Positions 42,110 to 52,014 are shown, numbered from the stretch's first letter. The stretch: DNA of 64,000 bases from Afipia sp. P52-10 (GCF_000516555.1 NZ_AZSJ01000004.1:189592-253591); one strand, 5' to 3'. Notes: generated by a model from the letters alone, not told the origin. A program made the numbers and translations.

Positions 42110-43276
42110 TTATTGCCGCTCCATAACGAGAGTTGCGCTGCCATGTCGGCTGCCGAGCCGGCCGCCGGTGCCCTGTGCCAACGCGAGGTCGCAATTCTTC
42201 ACCTGCACGGCCGGGTGCGCCTCGCCGCGCAACTGCCGCACCGCTTCGATCACCTTGGTCATGCCGCCGCGGTTCGACGGATGATTGTTGCAAAGTCCGC
42301 CACCATCCGTGTTGAATGGCAGTTTGCCGACGCCCGAAATCAAATTGCCGTCGGCCACGAACTTGCCGCCCTCGCCCTTCTTGCAAAAACCGAGATCTTC
42401 GAGCTGCATGATCACCGTGATGGTGAAGCTGTCGTAGATCGAGGCGTACTTGATATCCGCTGGCGTAACGCCGGCTTCGGCGAACGCTGCGGCACCGGCC
42501 ATGGCCGCTCCCGACGTCATGAGATCGATATCGCCACCGTTCTGCCCCTTGATCGCTTCGCCCGCGCCAAGCACGCTGACCAGCGGCCGCTTCAATGACT
42601 TCGCGATCTCGGGACGCGCGACGATCAACGCACCGCCTCCATCGCTGACGACACAGCAGTCCAACCGATGCAGCGGCGACGACACCATCGGCGACGCCAA
42701 TACCTCTTCGACCGTCACCACCTTCTTCAGCATCGCATCCGGATTGTGCTGGGCGTGATGCGACGCTGCAACTTTCACCCAAGCAAGTTGCTCGGCCGTG
42801 GTGCCATACTGATACATGTGCCGCTGCGCACACAGCGCATAGAGATTGACCGTGGTCGCGCTGAACGGCGCTTCCCATTGCGCTTCGGGCACATCCGAGG
42901 CGGTGGCGCGCGGGACCGCGCCGCTCGATCCTTCCGAACGCGGGCGTCCTGCAAGCGTGATCAGCGCGGCGTTGCACTTGCCCGCCGCAATTGCCTCCGC
43001 CGCGTGTGCGACGTGAACGAGATACGAGGTTCCGCCGGTCTCGGTGGTGTCGAAATGACGAACCTTGAGATTCATGTAGTCGACGAGAGACAGCGCGCTC
43101 AGGCCTGACGTGTCACCTGCAAAGTAGAACGCATCGATGTCGCTCTTGCTCAGGCCCGCGTCGGCAATGGCTCCGATCGCGCACTCCGCATGCAACTGTA
43201 TCAACGACTTGTCGGGCGCATGTCGCGTCGGATGCTCGTAGGCACCGACGATGAACGCGCGGTTCTTGATTGTCAT
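42110..43276 (-). CDS. Thiolase-fold protein lacking the nucleophilic Cys (thiolase or Ltp2-like aldolase)
   Basis: 388-residue SCP-x-type thiolase-fold protein, start at 43276 (MTIKNRAFIVGAYEHPTR). At the place where thiolases have the acyl-accepting Cys (E-x-x-C-x-S-G) this one reads ETGGTSYL around residues 79-85, with Gly in the Cys position. The usual catalytic His region reads IYDSFTITVI, with Tyr instead of His, and the C-terminal block is GGGLCNNHPSNRGGM, where a His is kept. Partnership with DUF35 and loss of the Cys resemble steroid-type Ltp2 retro-aldolases, which cleave beta-hydroxyacyl-CoA. A true thiolase using another Cys cannot be ruled out. It forms a two-gene unit with the DUF35 gene. 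Confidence 0.82.
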   Translation of the reverse strand: MTIKNRAFIVGAYEHPTRHAPDKSLIQLHAECAIGAIADAGLSKSDIDAFYFAGDTSGLSALSLVDYMNLKVRHFDTTETGGTSYLVHVAHAAEAIAAGKCNAALITLAGRPRSEGSSGAVPRATASDVPEAQWEAPFSATTVNLYALCAQRHMYQYGTTAEQLAWVKVAASHHAQHNPDAMLKKVVTVEEVLASPMVSSPLHRLDCCVVSDGGGALIVARPEIAKSLKRPLVSVLGAGEAIKGQNGGDIDLMTSGAAMAGAAAFAEAGVTPADIKYASIYDSFTITVIMQLEDLGFCKKGEGGKFVADGNLISGVGKLPFNTDGGGLCNNHPSNRGGMTKVIEAVRQLRGEAHPAVQVKNCDLALAQGTGGRLGSRHGSATLVMERQ

Positions 43277-43756
43277 AGGCTGCTTGTCTCCGCAGTCGAT
43301 CTGGTCCGTCACCCGGCACGACACATCGTGCGATGTCGTGACTCGATGCGGACCCATAGCGCTTTGCGCAGAGAACTTCAAAGCCGTGCGCACACCGATG
43401 CTGTGCATCGCGATGGGAAGTTGCCCCAACACCCTTCAACGCTTCGGCCTTTCAATGATATCAACCGGCAGCCCAACCGAAGCAGGATTCGACCAGGCAC
43501 GGCTGGCGAGCCTGACGGCTACCGTTCCTCAGCACGGTCCATCGAGATCAGGGGCAACGGTGTCGTCGATGCCCGACAGCATCGGCACCATGCAGCCCAT
43601 CCACAAGCCGTGAATTCGTAGCGCATGCTTCACTCCGCGATGGACAGCCAGCGCACCCCTAATCGGACGTGGACAAAACGGGCTGAACGAGACGACTATG
43701 GGCCAGCCCAAGAGGCCCGCCATGAAGAAGCCAGCCCACCGCGATGCTAGCCCGTC
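43277..43756. other. 480-base divergent intergenic region
   Basis: Between the thiolase-fold gene (minus) and the amidase (plus). It holds a bulged stem CACGACACATCG / CGATGTCGTG (43317-43340) about 40 bases above the thiolase-fold start, which could be an operator or leader structure. No open frame with a convincing start, ribosome site and composition was found in the rest. Confidence 0.35.
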
Positions 43757-45349
43757 ATGGCTGAGACGCCGACCATGCTGAAGCTCGAAAACACGCCGAT
43801 GAGCGATATCATCGATGCTTTGGCGAGCGGACAGGTCACCGCCCCGACCCTGACCAGGAGCTATCTCGCACGCATTGAGGCGTATGACCGCAGCGGGCCC
43901 AAGCTCAACTCCGTCCGCGAGGTCAATCCCGACGCGATCGCGATCGCGGACAAGCTCGACAACGCCAAGCCATCGGTCAAACGGCCACTGGTTGGCGTCC
44001 CGGTGCTGGTGAAGGACAACATCGCAACGGGTGACAAGCAGCCGACGACAGCGGGCTCGCTGGCGCTGGAGGGCGCCCATGCCAGGGGCGATGCCACCGT
44101 CGTCAAGCTGCTACGGAACGCCGGTGCGGTGATTATCGGCAAGGCGAACCTAACGGAGTTTTCCAACATGCTCGCGATTGACATGCCCGCGGGTTACTCA
44201 TCGCTGGGCGGTCAGGTGAGGAACCCTTACGCGCCGGAGCTCATGGACAATCAAGGCAATCCGGTTGTGTCGCCTGGAGGCTCAAGCTCCGGTTCGGCAG
44301 TCGCTGTGGCAGCCGGGCTGTGCGCGGCTTCGATCGGCACTGAGACTTCGGGCTCGCTACTGTTCCCCGCCAGCCAAAATGGCCTCGTCACTGTGAAGCC
44401 GACCGTCGGACTGATCAGCCGTGCCGGCATTCTGCCGATCTCGCACAGCCAGGACACTGCCGGGCCGATCACGCGGACAGTGCGCGATGCGGCGATACTC
44501 CTGAATGTGCTGGCAGCCAAGGACCCGCTTGATCCGGCGACGCAACGGCAGCGGCGGCCTGCCGATTACACGGCCGACCTCGCATCCGATGCGCTGAAGG
44601 GCGCGCGCATCGGCGTGCCAAGCGACCCCGCCGACCCGCTCAACGATCGCTATTACGGCAAGCTCCCACCCAAATGGGCTCAAGTGATGGCCGGCGTGAT
44701 CGGGGTGCTGGAGGATATGGGCGCCGTCATCGTGCGCGCCAACATGCCGACCGCCGGCTGGATTGGCGGGCCAGGCACGACCATGGCCGTGCTTAATCGC
44801 AATCCACTGAGCCGCACCAAGGGCAATCCGGTGATGCCGCCGGTGGTCTTCATCTACGAGCTGAAGCGCGATCTCAACCTCTATCTGAGGGACTGGGCGA
44901 CCAAGACCAGGATCAAAACCATCGCCGACATCGTGGCCTTCAACGAGGCGAATGCTGCCAAGGCGCTGCGCTTCGGCCAGGACCTGTTCCTCGCGGCTAA
45001 TATCACCAAGGGCGATCTAAGCGAGCGCGAGTACAAGTCAGCGCGCGCCATGGACCTGCTTTCCGCCAAGACACATGGCATGGACGCCTACATGAACCAG
45101 CATAAGCTCGACGCTGTGCTGTTTGCCGGCAGTATGGGTGCCGCGATCGCCGCAAAGGCGGGATATCCCAGCATCATGGTGCCCGCAGGCTTCATCTCGG
45201 AAATCGATGGCAAGGATACGCCCGACTATCCGCTTGGTGTCACCTTCGCCGGCCGGGCCTGGAGCGAACACAAGCTTCTGCGCCTGGGGTATGCCTTCGA
45301 ACAGGCGACCCGCATGCGTAAGCCGCCGCCTGGCTTGCCTGCCCTCTAA
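43757..45349 (+). CDS. Amidase (amidase-signature family)
   Basis: Hydrolyses a carboxamide to acid and ammonia through a Ser-cisSer-Lys triad. Length 530. The Lys is in VLVKDNIATGD (about residue 92), the cis-Ser in SPGGSSSGSAVAVAAG (about 177) and the nucleophile in GTETSGSLLFPASQNG (about 200). N-terminal ALASGQVTAPTLTRSYLARIEAYD is the usual AS opening. No signal peptide is seen with the ATG at 43757 (a second ATG is at 43775). Its 3' end overlaps the convergent FGE gene by four bases. It is a lone plus-strand gene and its substrate is unknown; an aromatic amide feeding the ligases nearby is one idea. Confidence 0.9.
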   Translation: MAETPTMLKLENTPMSDIIDALASGQVTAPTLTRSYLARIEAYDRSGPKLNSVREVNPDAIAIADKLDNAKPSVKRPLVGVPVLVKDNIATGDKQPTTAGSLALEGAHARGDATVVKLLRNAGAVIIGKANLTEFSNMLAIDMPAGYSSLGGQVRNPYAPELMDNQGNPVVSPGGSSSGSAVAVAAGLCAASIGTETSGSLLFPASQNGLVTVKPTVGLISRAGILPISHSQDTAGPITRTVRDAAILLNVLAAKDPLDPATQRQRRPADYTADLASDALKGARIGVPSDPADPLNDRYYGKLPPKWAQVMAGVIGVLEDMGAVIVRANMPTAGWIGGPGTTMAVLNRNPLSRTKGNPVMPPVVFIYELKRDLNLYLRDWATKTRIKTIADIVAFNEANAAKALRFGQDLFLAANITKGDLSEREYKSARAMDLLSAKTHGMDAYMNQHKLDAVLFAGSMGAAIAAKAGYPSIMVPAGFISEIDGKDTPDYPLGVTFAGRAWSEHKLLRLGYAFEQATRMRKPPPGLPAL

Positions 45350-46353
45350 ACGTAGCGCTCTCCCTGCCGGGAGATGAGCGTATCCTGGATCGGCAAATCG
45401 CGCACGCAGCGAAAACCGACATGTCCGGTCGCGGTGTCCGGCGTCGATGCCGAGCGCGCACCGTTGCGATAACGCCAGCAGTAGGATGGATGGCAGAGAT
45501 AGCTGCCGCCGCGCATCACGCGATGGGTGCCGCTCGCCGGGCCGAACGGATTCACAAGCGCGCGCCCATCCGTCTCCGCGAAACGGCGGCTGGTGAACCA
45601 ATCGCTACACCATTCCCACGCGTTGCCCGCCATGTTGTGCAAACCGAAGCCGTTCGCCGCAAAGGCATCGACGGGGGCGAGACCGTAATGACCGTCGCCA
45701 CCGGTGTTATGGCTGGGGAAGGTTCCTTGCCAGACATTGCAGCGGTGTTCGCCGCCCGGCGTTTCATCGTCGCCCCAGGGAAAGCGCTTCCCCTCAAGCC
45801 CGCCGCGCGCCGCCTTTTCCCACTCGGCTTCCGTCGGCAGGCGCTTGCCGGCCCACGCGCAGAAGGCCAATGCATCATCGTGAGAGACGTGAACGACGGG
45901 AATGTTCTGTCGCGACGAAATGTCAGACCGCGGCCCCTCCGGCCGCCGCCAGTCTGCACCATGGACCTGCCGCCACCAGGGCGCGGCAGCGACGCCCCGC
46001 GTTTCCTCGAAATCATCCGGCAGCAGCCCTGCGAACACGAACGACCAGCCGATCCGCTCGGCATCGGTGACATAGCCGGTCGCAGCGACAAACCGTGCGA
46101 AGCGCGCATTGCTTACGGCGTAGCGGTCGATCCTGAAGGCATCGACATGAACCGAGCGCGACGGCCCTTCGCCATCAGCCGGATTGCCCTCACGACGATC
46201 GCAGCCATAGGCGAAACTGCCCCATGGGACCACGGCCATGTCGTCATCACCCTCGCCCGCAACCGCGGATGAGGGCGTGACCCTACTATGCGCGAGAGGC
46301 CGCGGCACCGCATCCGCGGCTAGACCGCAGCACGATGCCGGAGCACCAGTCAT
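45346..46353 (-). CDS. Formylglycine-generating enzyme (SUMF1 family)
   Basis: Copper oxygenase that turns the Cys of a sulfatase CxPxR motif into formylglycine. 335 residues, with about 35 unstructured residues before the FGE-sulfatase fold (VPWGSFAYGCDRREGNPADGEGPSR). RLPTEAEWEKAARGG, GNAWEWCSDWF and the C-terminal RGGSYLCHPSYCWRYR carry the family signature; the two Cys of the last (C-x4-C) are the copper ligands of real FGEs, so this is an active-type enzyme rather than an EgtB or a nonenzymatic SUMF1-like protein. Its ATG overlaps the sulfatase stop (ATGA), so enzyme and client are made together. Confidence 0.93.
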   Translation of the reverse strand: MTGAPASCCGLAADAVPRPLAHSRVTPSSAVAGEGDDDMAVVPWGSFAYGCDRREGNPADGEGPSRSVHVDAFRIDRYAVSNARFARFVAATGYVTDAERIGWSFVFAGLLPDDFEETRGVAAAPWWRQVHGADWRRPEGPRSDISSRQNIPVVHVSHDDALAFCAWAGKRLPTEAEWEKAARGGLEGKRFPWGDDETPGGEHRCNVWQGTFPSHNTGGDGHYGLAPVDAFAANGFGLHNMAGNAWEWCSDWFTSRRFAETDGRALVNPFGPASGTHRVMRGGSYLCHPSYCWRYRNGARSASTPDTATGHVGFRCVRDLPIQDTLISRQGERYV

Positions 46354-48614
46354 TGTCGCGCCATCTCCACCTTGGCTTTCACGGCCATGGCTTCCGCCTC
46401 GTCCTTCTTTGAGCGGTCCGGCATCTCGATTACCAACCGCGTGATCTTGCCCTGGAAGGTGAACGGCGACTGATAATCATCGCTGACCGCGGAGCCGCCG
46501 TCGCAACCGGCATCCATGCCGTTGGACGAGATCATACGCAGGATCTTTGGAATCTCGACACTGCCGCAGGCAACGCCATCGATCGAAACCGTTGCCCGCC
46601 CCTTGTCCCCAAGCTTCTCCAGATGCACCGACAGCGTCGACTTGCCGGCCGGAATCGGTCGATCCGAAATCGCCTTGTAGTGCTTGGTGAATAGATTGTA
46701 GTCGAAAACCAGCCGGTCTCCGAGCACGTAGAACGCCATGCCGTTGTTGCCAGTGCCAAGGCCGAAAATCGCGCCTTCGGACGTGACGGTCGGGCGTTCG
46801 ACTTCGGCGGTTGCGACAAAGCTGCGGTTGCCAAGCGGCGGCGACACCTCACCGGTCATGTGCGCGACCGGCGGATACAGCACATAGCGGCGACGATTGC
46901 GCGGCGTGCCTTGCCGCGGTGTGGGCCGCCAGAGCTCCGCCTTGCGATCGTCGAGCGGCAGCGCCCCGTAACGCTCTGCCTCCGACCACCACAGGTCAAC
47001 CATCTCCTTCAGTTTATCAGGGTTCTCCTTCGCAAGGTCCTTGCACTCGGAGAAGTCGTTCTCGAGGTGATAGAGCTCCCACTGATCCTCATCGAACGGC
47101 TTGCCGCCCGGGTGATAAGCGACCGCCTTCCAGCCATCGGCCCAGATGCCGCGATGCCCGTACATCTCAAAGTACTGCACGCCCTTACGCGACGGCTCGG
47201 CCTTTGCCTGAGTGGGGAACGTATAGGCCAGGCTGACGCCATGGATCGGCATCTGCGCCACGCCGTTCACGCTGTCCGGCGGAGTAACACCGACGATATC
47301 AAGCACAGTCGGCGTGATATCGGTGACATGGTGGAATTGATCGCGAATACCACCGGCATCGGAGATTCCCTTCGGCCAGTGCGCGATCAGCGGATCGCGA
47401 ATACCGCCGCCATGGGTGTTCTGCTTGTAGCGCTTGTTCGGCGTGTTGCCCGCCTGCGCCCAGCCCCACGGATAGTTGGTCTGCGACTTTGGCCCGCCGA
47501 TGTCGTTCATGCGGGCGCTGATTTCCTCGAGCGTCTCGGGAATGCCGTTGAAGTATTTGAAGGTGTCGATCACGCCCAGCGGTCCACCCTCCTGACTCGC
47601 ACCGTTGTCGGACATCAGCAGGATCAGCGTGTTGTCGAGTTCGCCGATTTCACCGAGGAACGACACCAGCCGGCCGATCTGCGCGTCGGTGTGGTCGAGA
47701 AAGGCTGCAAACGCCTCCTGCAGCTTCAGCGCCAGCTTCTTCTGGGCATCAGGCAGCTTGTCCCACGGCTCCACGCCCGGATTGCGCGGCGCAAGCTCCG
47801 TGTTCGGCGGGATGATGCCGAGCTGCTTCTGCCGCTCGTACCACTGCTGGCGGATCGCATCCCAGCCCGCATCGAAGCGCCCCTTGTACTTATCGATGTA
47901 GGATTGCGGCGCCTGATGCGGCGCATGCGTCGCACCGAAGGCGAGATAAAGGAAGAACGGCTTCTCCGGGATCGCCGACTTCTGACTGCGGACCATGGTG
48001 ATCGCCTGATCGACCAAATCCTCGGTCAGATGATAGCCCTGCTCCGGCGTGCGCGGCGCGTCCACAGGATGGTTGTCGCAGTAAAGCTCCGGCGTGAACT
48101 GGTCGGTCTCACCCTGCAGAAATCCGTAGTAGCGGTCGAAACCGCGCGACAACGGCCACTGATCGAACGGACCCGCAACCGAGGTCTCCTCCATCGGCGT
48201 CAAATGCCACTTGCCCACCGCGAAGGTCGAGTAGCCTTTCGGCCGCAACATCTCCGCCAGTGTGCCAGCACTCTTCGCCACCGTACCGGTGCAGTTCGGA
48301 AAGCCGGTGTTCCAGTTGGCAAGCCCGCGCATGCCGACCGAATGGTGGTTACGCCCGGTCAGCAGCGCCGCACGCGTCGGTGAGCACAGTGCGGTGGTGT
48401 GGAAATTGGTATAGCGCAGCCCGCCCGCCGCGAGCCGATCGATGTTCGGCGTCTCGATCGAGGAGCCGTAGCACCCCAGATGCGAGAAGCCGAGATCGTC
48501 GAACAGCACGACCAGCACATTCGGCGCCCCGTCCCGCGGACGCGGATAGTCCGGCCACCAGGGCTTGGATTCCGGAATCGTGCGTCCGATCGTACCTTCA
48601 AACTTGCTTGTCAT
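46350..48614 (-). CDS. Type I sulfatase (arylsulfatase, formylglycine-dependent)
   Basis: 754-residue alkaline-phosphatase-fold sulfatase hydrolysing a sulfate ester to alcohol/phenol and sulfate. The active-site motif CSPTRAALLTGR (CxPxR...TGR, Cys near residue 77) is the site of formylglycine formation. Metal ligands appear in VVLFDDLGFSHLG and MSDNGASQEGG, with GKWHL as the Lys/His pair. There is no signal peptide, so it works in the cytosol, as does Pseudomonas AtsA. The C-terminal 200 residues form an extra beta-rich domain (VATAEVERP...FTFQGKITRLVIE). It sits 20 bases below the acyl-CoA synthetase and overlaps the FGE gene. Confidence 0.93.
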   Translation of the reverse strand: MTSKFEGTIGRTIPESKPWWPDYPRPRDGAPNVLVVLFDDLGFSHLGCYGSSIETPNIDRLAAGGLRYTNFHTTALCSPTRAALLTGRNHHSVGMRGLANWNTGFPNCTGTVAKSAGTLAEMLRPKGYSTFAVGKWHLTPMEETSVAGPFDQWPLSRGFDRYYGFLQGETDQFTPELYCDNHPVDAPRTPEQGYHLTEDLVDQAITMVRSQKSAIPEKPFFLYLAFGATHAPHQAPQSYIDKYKGRFDAGWDAIRQQWYERQKQLGIIPPNTELAPRNPGVEPWDKLPDAQKKLALKLQEAFAAFLDHTDAQIGRLVSFLGEIGELDNTLILLMSDNGASQEGGPLGVIDTFKYFNGIPETLEEISARMNDIGGPKSQTNYPWGWAQAGNTPNKRYKQNTHGGGIRDPLIAHWPKGISDAGGIRDQFHHVTDITPTVLDIVGVTPPDSVNGVAQMPIHGVSLAYTFPTQAKAEPSRKGVQYFEMYGHRGIWADGWKAVAYHPGGKPFDEDQWELYHLENDFSECKDLAKENPDKLKEMVDLWWSEAERYGALPLDDRKAELWRPTPRQGTPRNRRRYVLYPPVAHMTGEVSPPLGNRSFVATAEVERPTVTSEGAIFGLGTGNNGMAFYVLGDRLVFDYNLFTKHYKAISDRPIPAGKSTLSVHLEKLGDKGRATVSIDGVACGSVEIPKILRMISSNGMDAGCDGGSAVSDDYQSPFTFQGKITRLVIEMPDRSKKDEAEAMAVKAKVEMARQ

Positions 48615-48634
48615 CTGCGCACTCCCAAATTGTC

Positions 48635-50734
48635 CTATTTGATCGATCCATTCACGACCAGCACCGCGTCGAGCGCCATCGCCCCTTTGCCTTTCGGCAA
48701 CACGGCGAACGGATTGATGTCGATGCTTGCAAGCTTATCGCCGGCCGTCGCGGCATAACGCGACAACGCGACCAGCGCCTCAGCCAACGCGTCGATGTCC
48801 GCCGCAGGTGCTCCGCGCCAGCCGTCCAGCACGGCGCGCGCCTTAATGCCATCGATCATGCGATGCGCTTCGACCTTGCCGAACGGCGCCAGACGGAAGC
48901 TGACGTCACGCAATGCCTCGACCAGAATGCCACCGAGGCCGAACATGACGACGGGACCGAACACCGGATCGCGCTGGACGCCGAGAATGCACTCGACGCC
49001 GCCCTTGACCATCGGCGCAATCAATACGCCCTCGATCTTGGCCTGGGGCTTGGCTTTCTTGGCACGCGCGATCAGCTCATCGAATGCCCTCGCCACTTGT
49101 TCCTTGTCCTGCAGATTGAGCGCGACGCCGCCGATCTCGGTCTTGTGCAGGATGTCCGGCGAGACGATCTTGGCAACAACCGGGAAACCAAACCGCTCGG
49201 CAGCCGCGGAAGCTTCCGCAGCCGTTGTCGCAACCTTGTGCGGCATCACCGGGATGCCCGCCGTCTCCAGGGCGGCGAGAGCCCCGGCTTCGCTCAGTGT
49301 CGCCGCCGGAAACGATATTGCGGGCAAGTCTGCCGTCTTCTCGGCAGGCCCGCCGCTCTGGGCAAATCCCGCCAATGCAGCGATCGCGCGCACGGCGCGA
49401 CTTGGATCGGCGAACGCCAACACGCGGCCCTCATCGAGTTGCTGGTGCAACGCGGGCGTGAACAGGCTCGACAGCGCAATCACGCGATCCGGATACTTCG
49501 CACGCATCTCGACCGCCTGCCTGACAATCTCGGGACCGCGCGGCGAGAGCCCTGCAGCAGACTGGAAGATGACGAGGTTGTCGTAGTTCGCGTCCTCCAG
49601 CATCAGCTTGTAGGACAATGGTAACAGCTCTTCGTCGGTCGTGATCTGCGCCGTCACATCGACTGGATTGCGCGCCGACGCGAACGCCACGCGGGCGAGG
49701 ATCTGTTTTTGTGCATGCTCGGGCATCGGATGTGCATCGAGGCCGAGACTCGCCGCCTCGTCCGCCATCAGCACGCCAGCACCACCCGACGCCGTCAGCA
49801 TGCCGATCGAACGGCCCCGCGGTAGTCCTGCGATCGACACTGCATAGGCAACGTCGAAGGCCTCATCAATGGTCGCTGCCCGATGCACGCCATACTGCTT
49901 GAAGACGGCATCATAAATGGCATCGGCCCCGGCGAGCGCAGCCGTATGCGAGGCGGCGGCGGCAGCGCCGAGATCGGTCCGGCCGACCTTGACGATCACG
50001 ATCGGTTTCTTCGCGGCGCGCGCCTTCTCAAGCGCACGGATCAGCTTCGCGCCGTTCCGGCAGCCTTCCATATAGGCGAGGATAACCTTGGTGGATTCGT
50101 CATCGACCATCCAATCGAGGCAGTCTGACATGTCGACATCCGCCTCATTGCCCGTCGTCACCCAATGGCTCAGACCCAGCCCTCGCTCGCGTGCAAGCGA
50201 GTACGAGAATCCGCCGAACGCCCCGGATTGGCTGACCAGACCGATATTGCCCTGTTTGACGATCCCCGTACCGGCCACCGGGCTGAATGTCGCATAGACG
50301 CTCGTCTCCCCGCTCATCACACCGAGACAGTTCGGACCAAGGATGCGCATGCCGCTGGTGCGTGCGAGTTCGCCGATCTGCTGCTGCACCCTGGCGCCTT
50401 CTTCGCCCACTTCGGCAAAGCCCGATGTGAACAGGACGACAGACTTCACCTTCGCCTCGGCTGCCTCCCCCAATGCGTTGAGCGCAATGGCAGCCGGCAC
50501 GGCCACGATCGCCAGATCGATCTCCTTGCCGACCGCTTTCACGTTTGGGTAGGCGCGCAAATCCTGGATCGTCTGATACTGCGGGTTGATCGGATAAATC
50601 TCGCCGCGATAGCCATAGCGAAGCAAATGCGCGATCGGCACACCACCGATCTTGGTTGGCGTTCCCGATGCGCCGATCACCGCAATGGACTTCGGCCGGA
50701 ACAACGTATCGAGCGAGGCTGCTTGCTTTGTCAT
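48635..50734 (-). CDS. NDP-forming acyl-CoA synthetase (acetate-CoA ligase/ACD-type fusion)
   Basis: Makes an acyl-CoA from acid, CoA and ATP with release of ADP, through a phosphohistidine. 699 residues from the ATG at 50734 (MTKQAASLDTLFRPKSIAVIG); a TTG at 50746 is in frame but less likely. Domains: CoA-binding Rossmann (about 10-140, IAVIGASGTPTKIGG), succinyl-CoA-ligase-like (150-450) with the His in ASHTAALAG (about 268), and C-terminal ATP-grasp (480-695, FPVVAKIVSPDILHKTEIGGV). Related fusions activate ferulate, pimelate or short acids. Eight bases below the acyl-CoA dehydrogenase, 20 above the sulfatase: a member of the GST-to-FGE operon. Confidence 0.9.
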   Translation of the reverse strand: MTKQAASLDTLFRPKSIAVIGASGTPTKIGGVPIAHLLRYGYRGEIYPINPQYQTIQDLRAYPNVKAVGKEIDLAIVAVPAAIALNALGEAAEAKVKSVVLFTSGFAEVGEEGARVQQQIGELARTSGMRILGPNCLGVMSGETSVYATFSPVAGTGIVKQGNIGLVSQSGAFGGFSYSLARERGLGLSHWVTTGNEADVDMSDCLDWMVDDESTKVILAYMEGCRNGAKLIRALEKARAAKKPIVIVKVGRTDLGAAAAASHTAALAGADAIYDAVFKQYGVHRAATIDEAFDVAYAVSIAGLPRGRSIGMLTASGGAGVLMADEAASLGLDAHPMPEHAQKQILARVAFASARNPVDVTAQITTDEELLPLSYKLMLEDANYDNLVIFQSAAGLSPRGPEIVRQAVEMRAKYPDRVIALSSLFTPALHQQLDEGRVLAFADPSRAVRAIAALAGFAQSGGPAEKTADLPAISFPAATLSEAGALAALETAGIPVMPHKVATTAAEASAAAERFGFPVVAKIVSPDILHKTEIGGVALNLQDKEQVARAFDELIARAKKAKPQAKIEGVLIAPMVKGGVECILGVQRDPVFGPVVMFGLGGILVEALRDVSFRLAPFGKVEAHRMIDGIKARAVLDGWRGAPAADIDALAEALVALSRYAATAGDKLASIDINPFAVLPKGKGAMALDAVLVVNGSIK

Positions 50735-50742
50735 CGCTTCTC

Positions 50743-52014
50743 TCAAAGTCCTCTTTCACCGAGCAGATAATGGGCGCTTTCGCCAACGACCTCGCGAGGT
50801 TCGAGCCGGAACAACGTGCGCAGATGGACCTCGTCGGGGCCGTCATAGATGCGCATCGCCCGCGCTGCCGTGTACGCAGCCGAGGCCGGCGTATCGTCGG
50901 ACACGCCCATGGCACCGAACACCTGCACCGCCCGATCGGCGATCGCGCTGTAGGTCCGCGCAACCGCAACCTTGATCATGGACACTTCACGCCGCGCCGC
51001 CTCCGGCCCGCCTTCGTCCAAAAGCCATGCGGTCTTGAAGACGAGCAGCTTCGCCTGTTCCAGTTCGATCCGTGACAGCGCGATCATGTCCTGGATGTTG
51101 GCGAAATCGCCGATCGGCCGGCCAAACGCCTTGCGCGCTGTCGATCGCTCCCGCATGAGCTGAATGAGGACATCACAGCTCCCAAGGCTGCGCATGCAAT
51201 GATGAACGCGCGCAACCCCCAACCGCGCCTGGCTCATCGCAAAACCCGCCCCCTCCTCGCCCAGCCGGTTCGATTGCGGCACGCGTACGTTGCGCAGGAC
51301 AATCTCGCATGGCGCACCGAGCGCCTCACCGCGGCCAAAGATCGGCAGCGTGCGGACAATCTCCATACCGGGTGTCCCTACCGGCACGATGACATGGGAG
51401 TGCTGGGCGCTGCTGCCGCCCTCTTCGTCAGTGACGCCGACCACGATCACGATCTTGCAGTCCGGATGGTTGGCACCGGAAATGAACCACTTGCGGCCGT
51501 CGATTACATAATCGTTCCCGTCCCTGCGAATGCGGGTGCGAATGTTGCGGGCGTCCGACGACGCCACCTCCGGCTCTGTCATGCCGAACGCCGTCCAAAT
51601 CTTTCCGTCCAGCAAGGGGGCGAGCCACTGCCGCTTCTGCTCGAGGCTGCCGAACTTCTGCAGGATCTCCATGTTCGGAACGTTCGGCGCATTGCAGTTG
51701 AACACGATTGGCGCCCAGGGCAGCCGGCCCATGATCGCGGCAAGCGGAGCAAACTCCAGATTGGTCAGTCGCGTGCCCGGCTGGTCGTCCTTCAGGTCTG
51801 GCAGTCCGAGATTCCACAAACCGCGCCGACGCGCCTCGGCTTTCAACGTTTCTAGAAAGGCCGGCGCTGTGCCATGCTTCGACACATGGTTATGCCAGTC
51901 GCGATTGCGAGGCAGAACTTCCTTGCGGAAGAACGCCTCAAGTTCTTCCTGCATCGCGAGGGATCTGTCGGAAAATCGAAAATGCATGTCGGTCCGGCCT
52001 TGCTCTTCATTCAT
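50743..52014 (-). CDS. Acyl-CoA dehydrogenase (ACAD10/11-like)
   Basis: 423-residue flavoenzyme. ATG at 52014 (MNEEQGRTDMHFRF) or the internal ATG at 51987 (MHFRFSDRSLAMQ) may be the start. FGMTEPEVASSDARNIRTRI, VIDGRKWFISGANHPDCKIVIVVG, ARKAFGRPIGDFANIQDM and QVFGAMGVSDDTP are family blocks; the C-terminus RIYDGPDEVHLRTLFRLE is characteristic of the ACAD10/11 branch, which in other organisms acts on 4-hydroxyacyl and long-chain acyl-CoA. Second gene of the GST-to-FGE operon; probably uses the thioester made by the synthetase downstream. Confidence 0.9.
   Translation of the reverse strand: MNEEQGRTDMHFRFSDRSLAMQEELEAFFRKEVLPRNRDWHNHVSKHGTAPAFLETLKAEARRRGLWNLGLPDLKDDQPGTRLTNLEFAPLAAIMGRLPWAPIVFNCNAPNVPNMEILQKFGSLEQKRQWLAPLLDGKIWTAFGMTEPEVASSDARNIRTRIRRDGNDYVIDGRKWFISGANHPDCKIVIVVGVTDEEGGSSAQHSHVIVPVGTPGMEIVRTLPIFGRGEALGAPCEIVLRNVRVPQSNRLGEEGAGFAMSQARLGVARVHHCMRSLGSCDVLIQLMRERSTARKAFGRPIGDFANIQDMIALSRIELEQAKLLVFKTAWLLDEGGPEAARREVSMIKVAVARTYSAIADRAVQVFGAMGVSDDTPASAAYTAARAMRIYDGPDEVHLRTLFRLEPREVVGESAHYLLGERGL

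Noticed and set aside
43698-43756. Upstream extension or frameshifted signal peptide of the amidase
   Set aside because: The ATG at 43698 is out of frame and its short product has no hydrophobic core; the amidase starts at 43757 without a signal peptide.
46860-48383. 507-codon plus-strand frame across the sulfatase
   Set aside because: Antisense to the CSPTR-type sulfatase; Arg/Leu-rich with no family.
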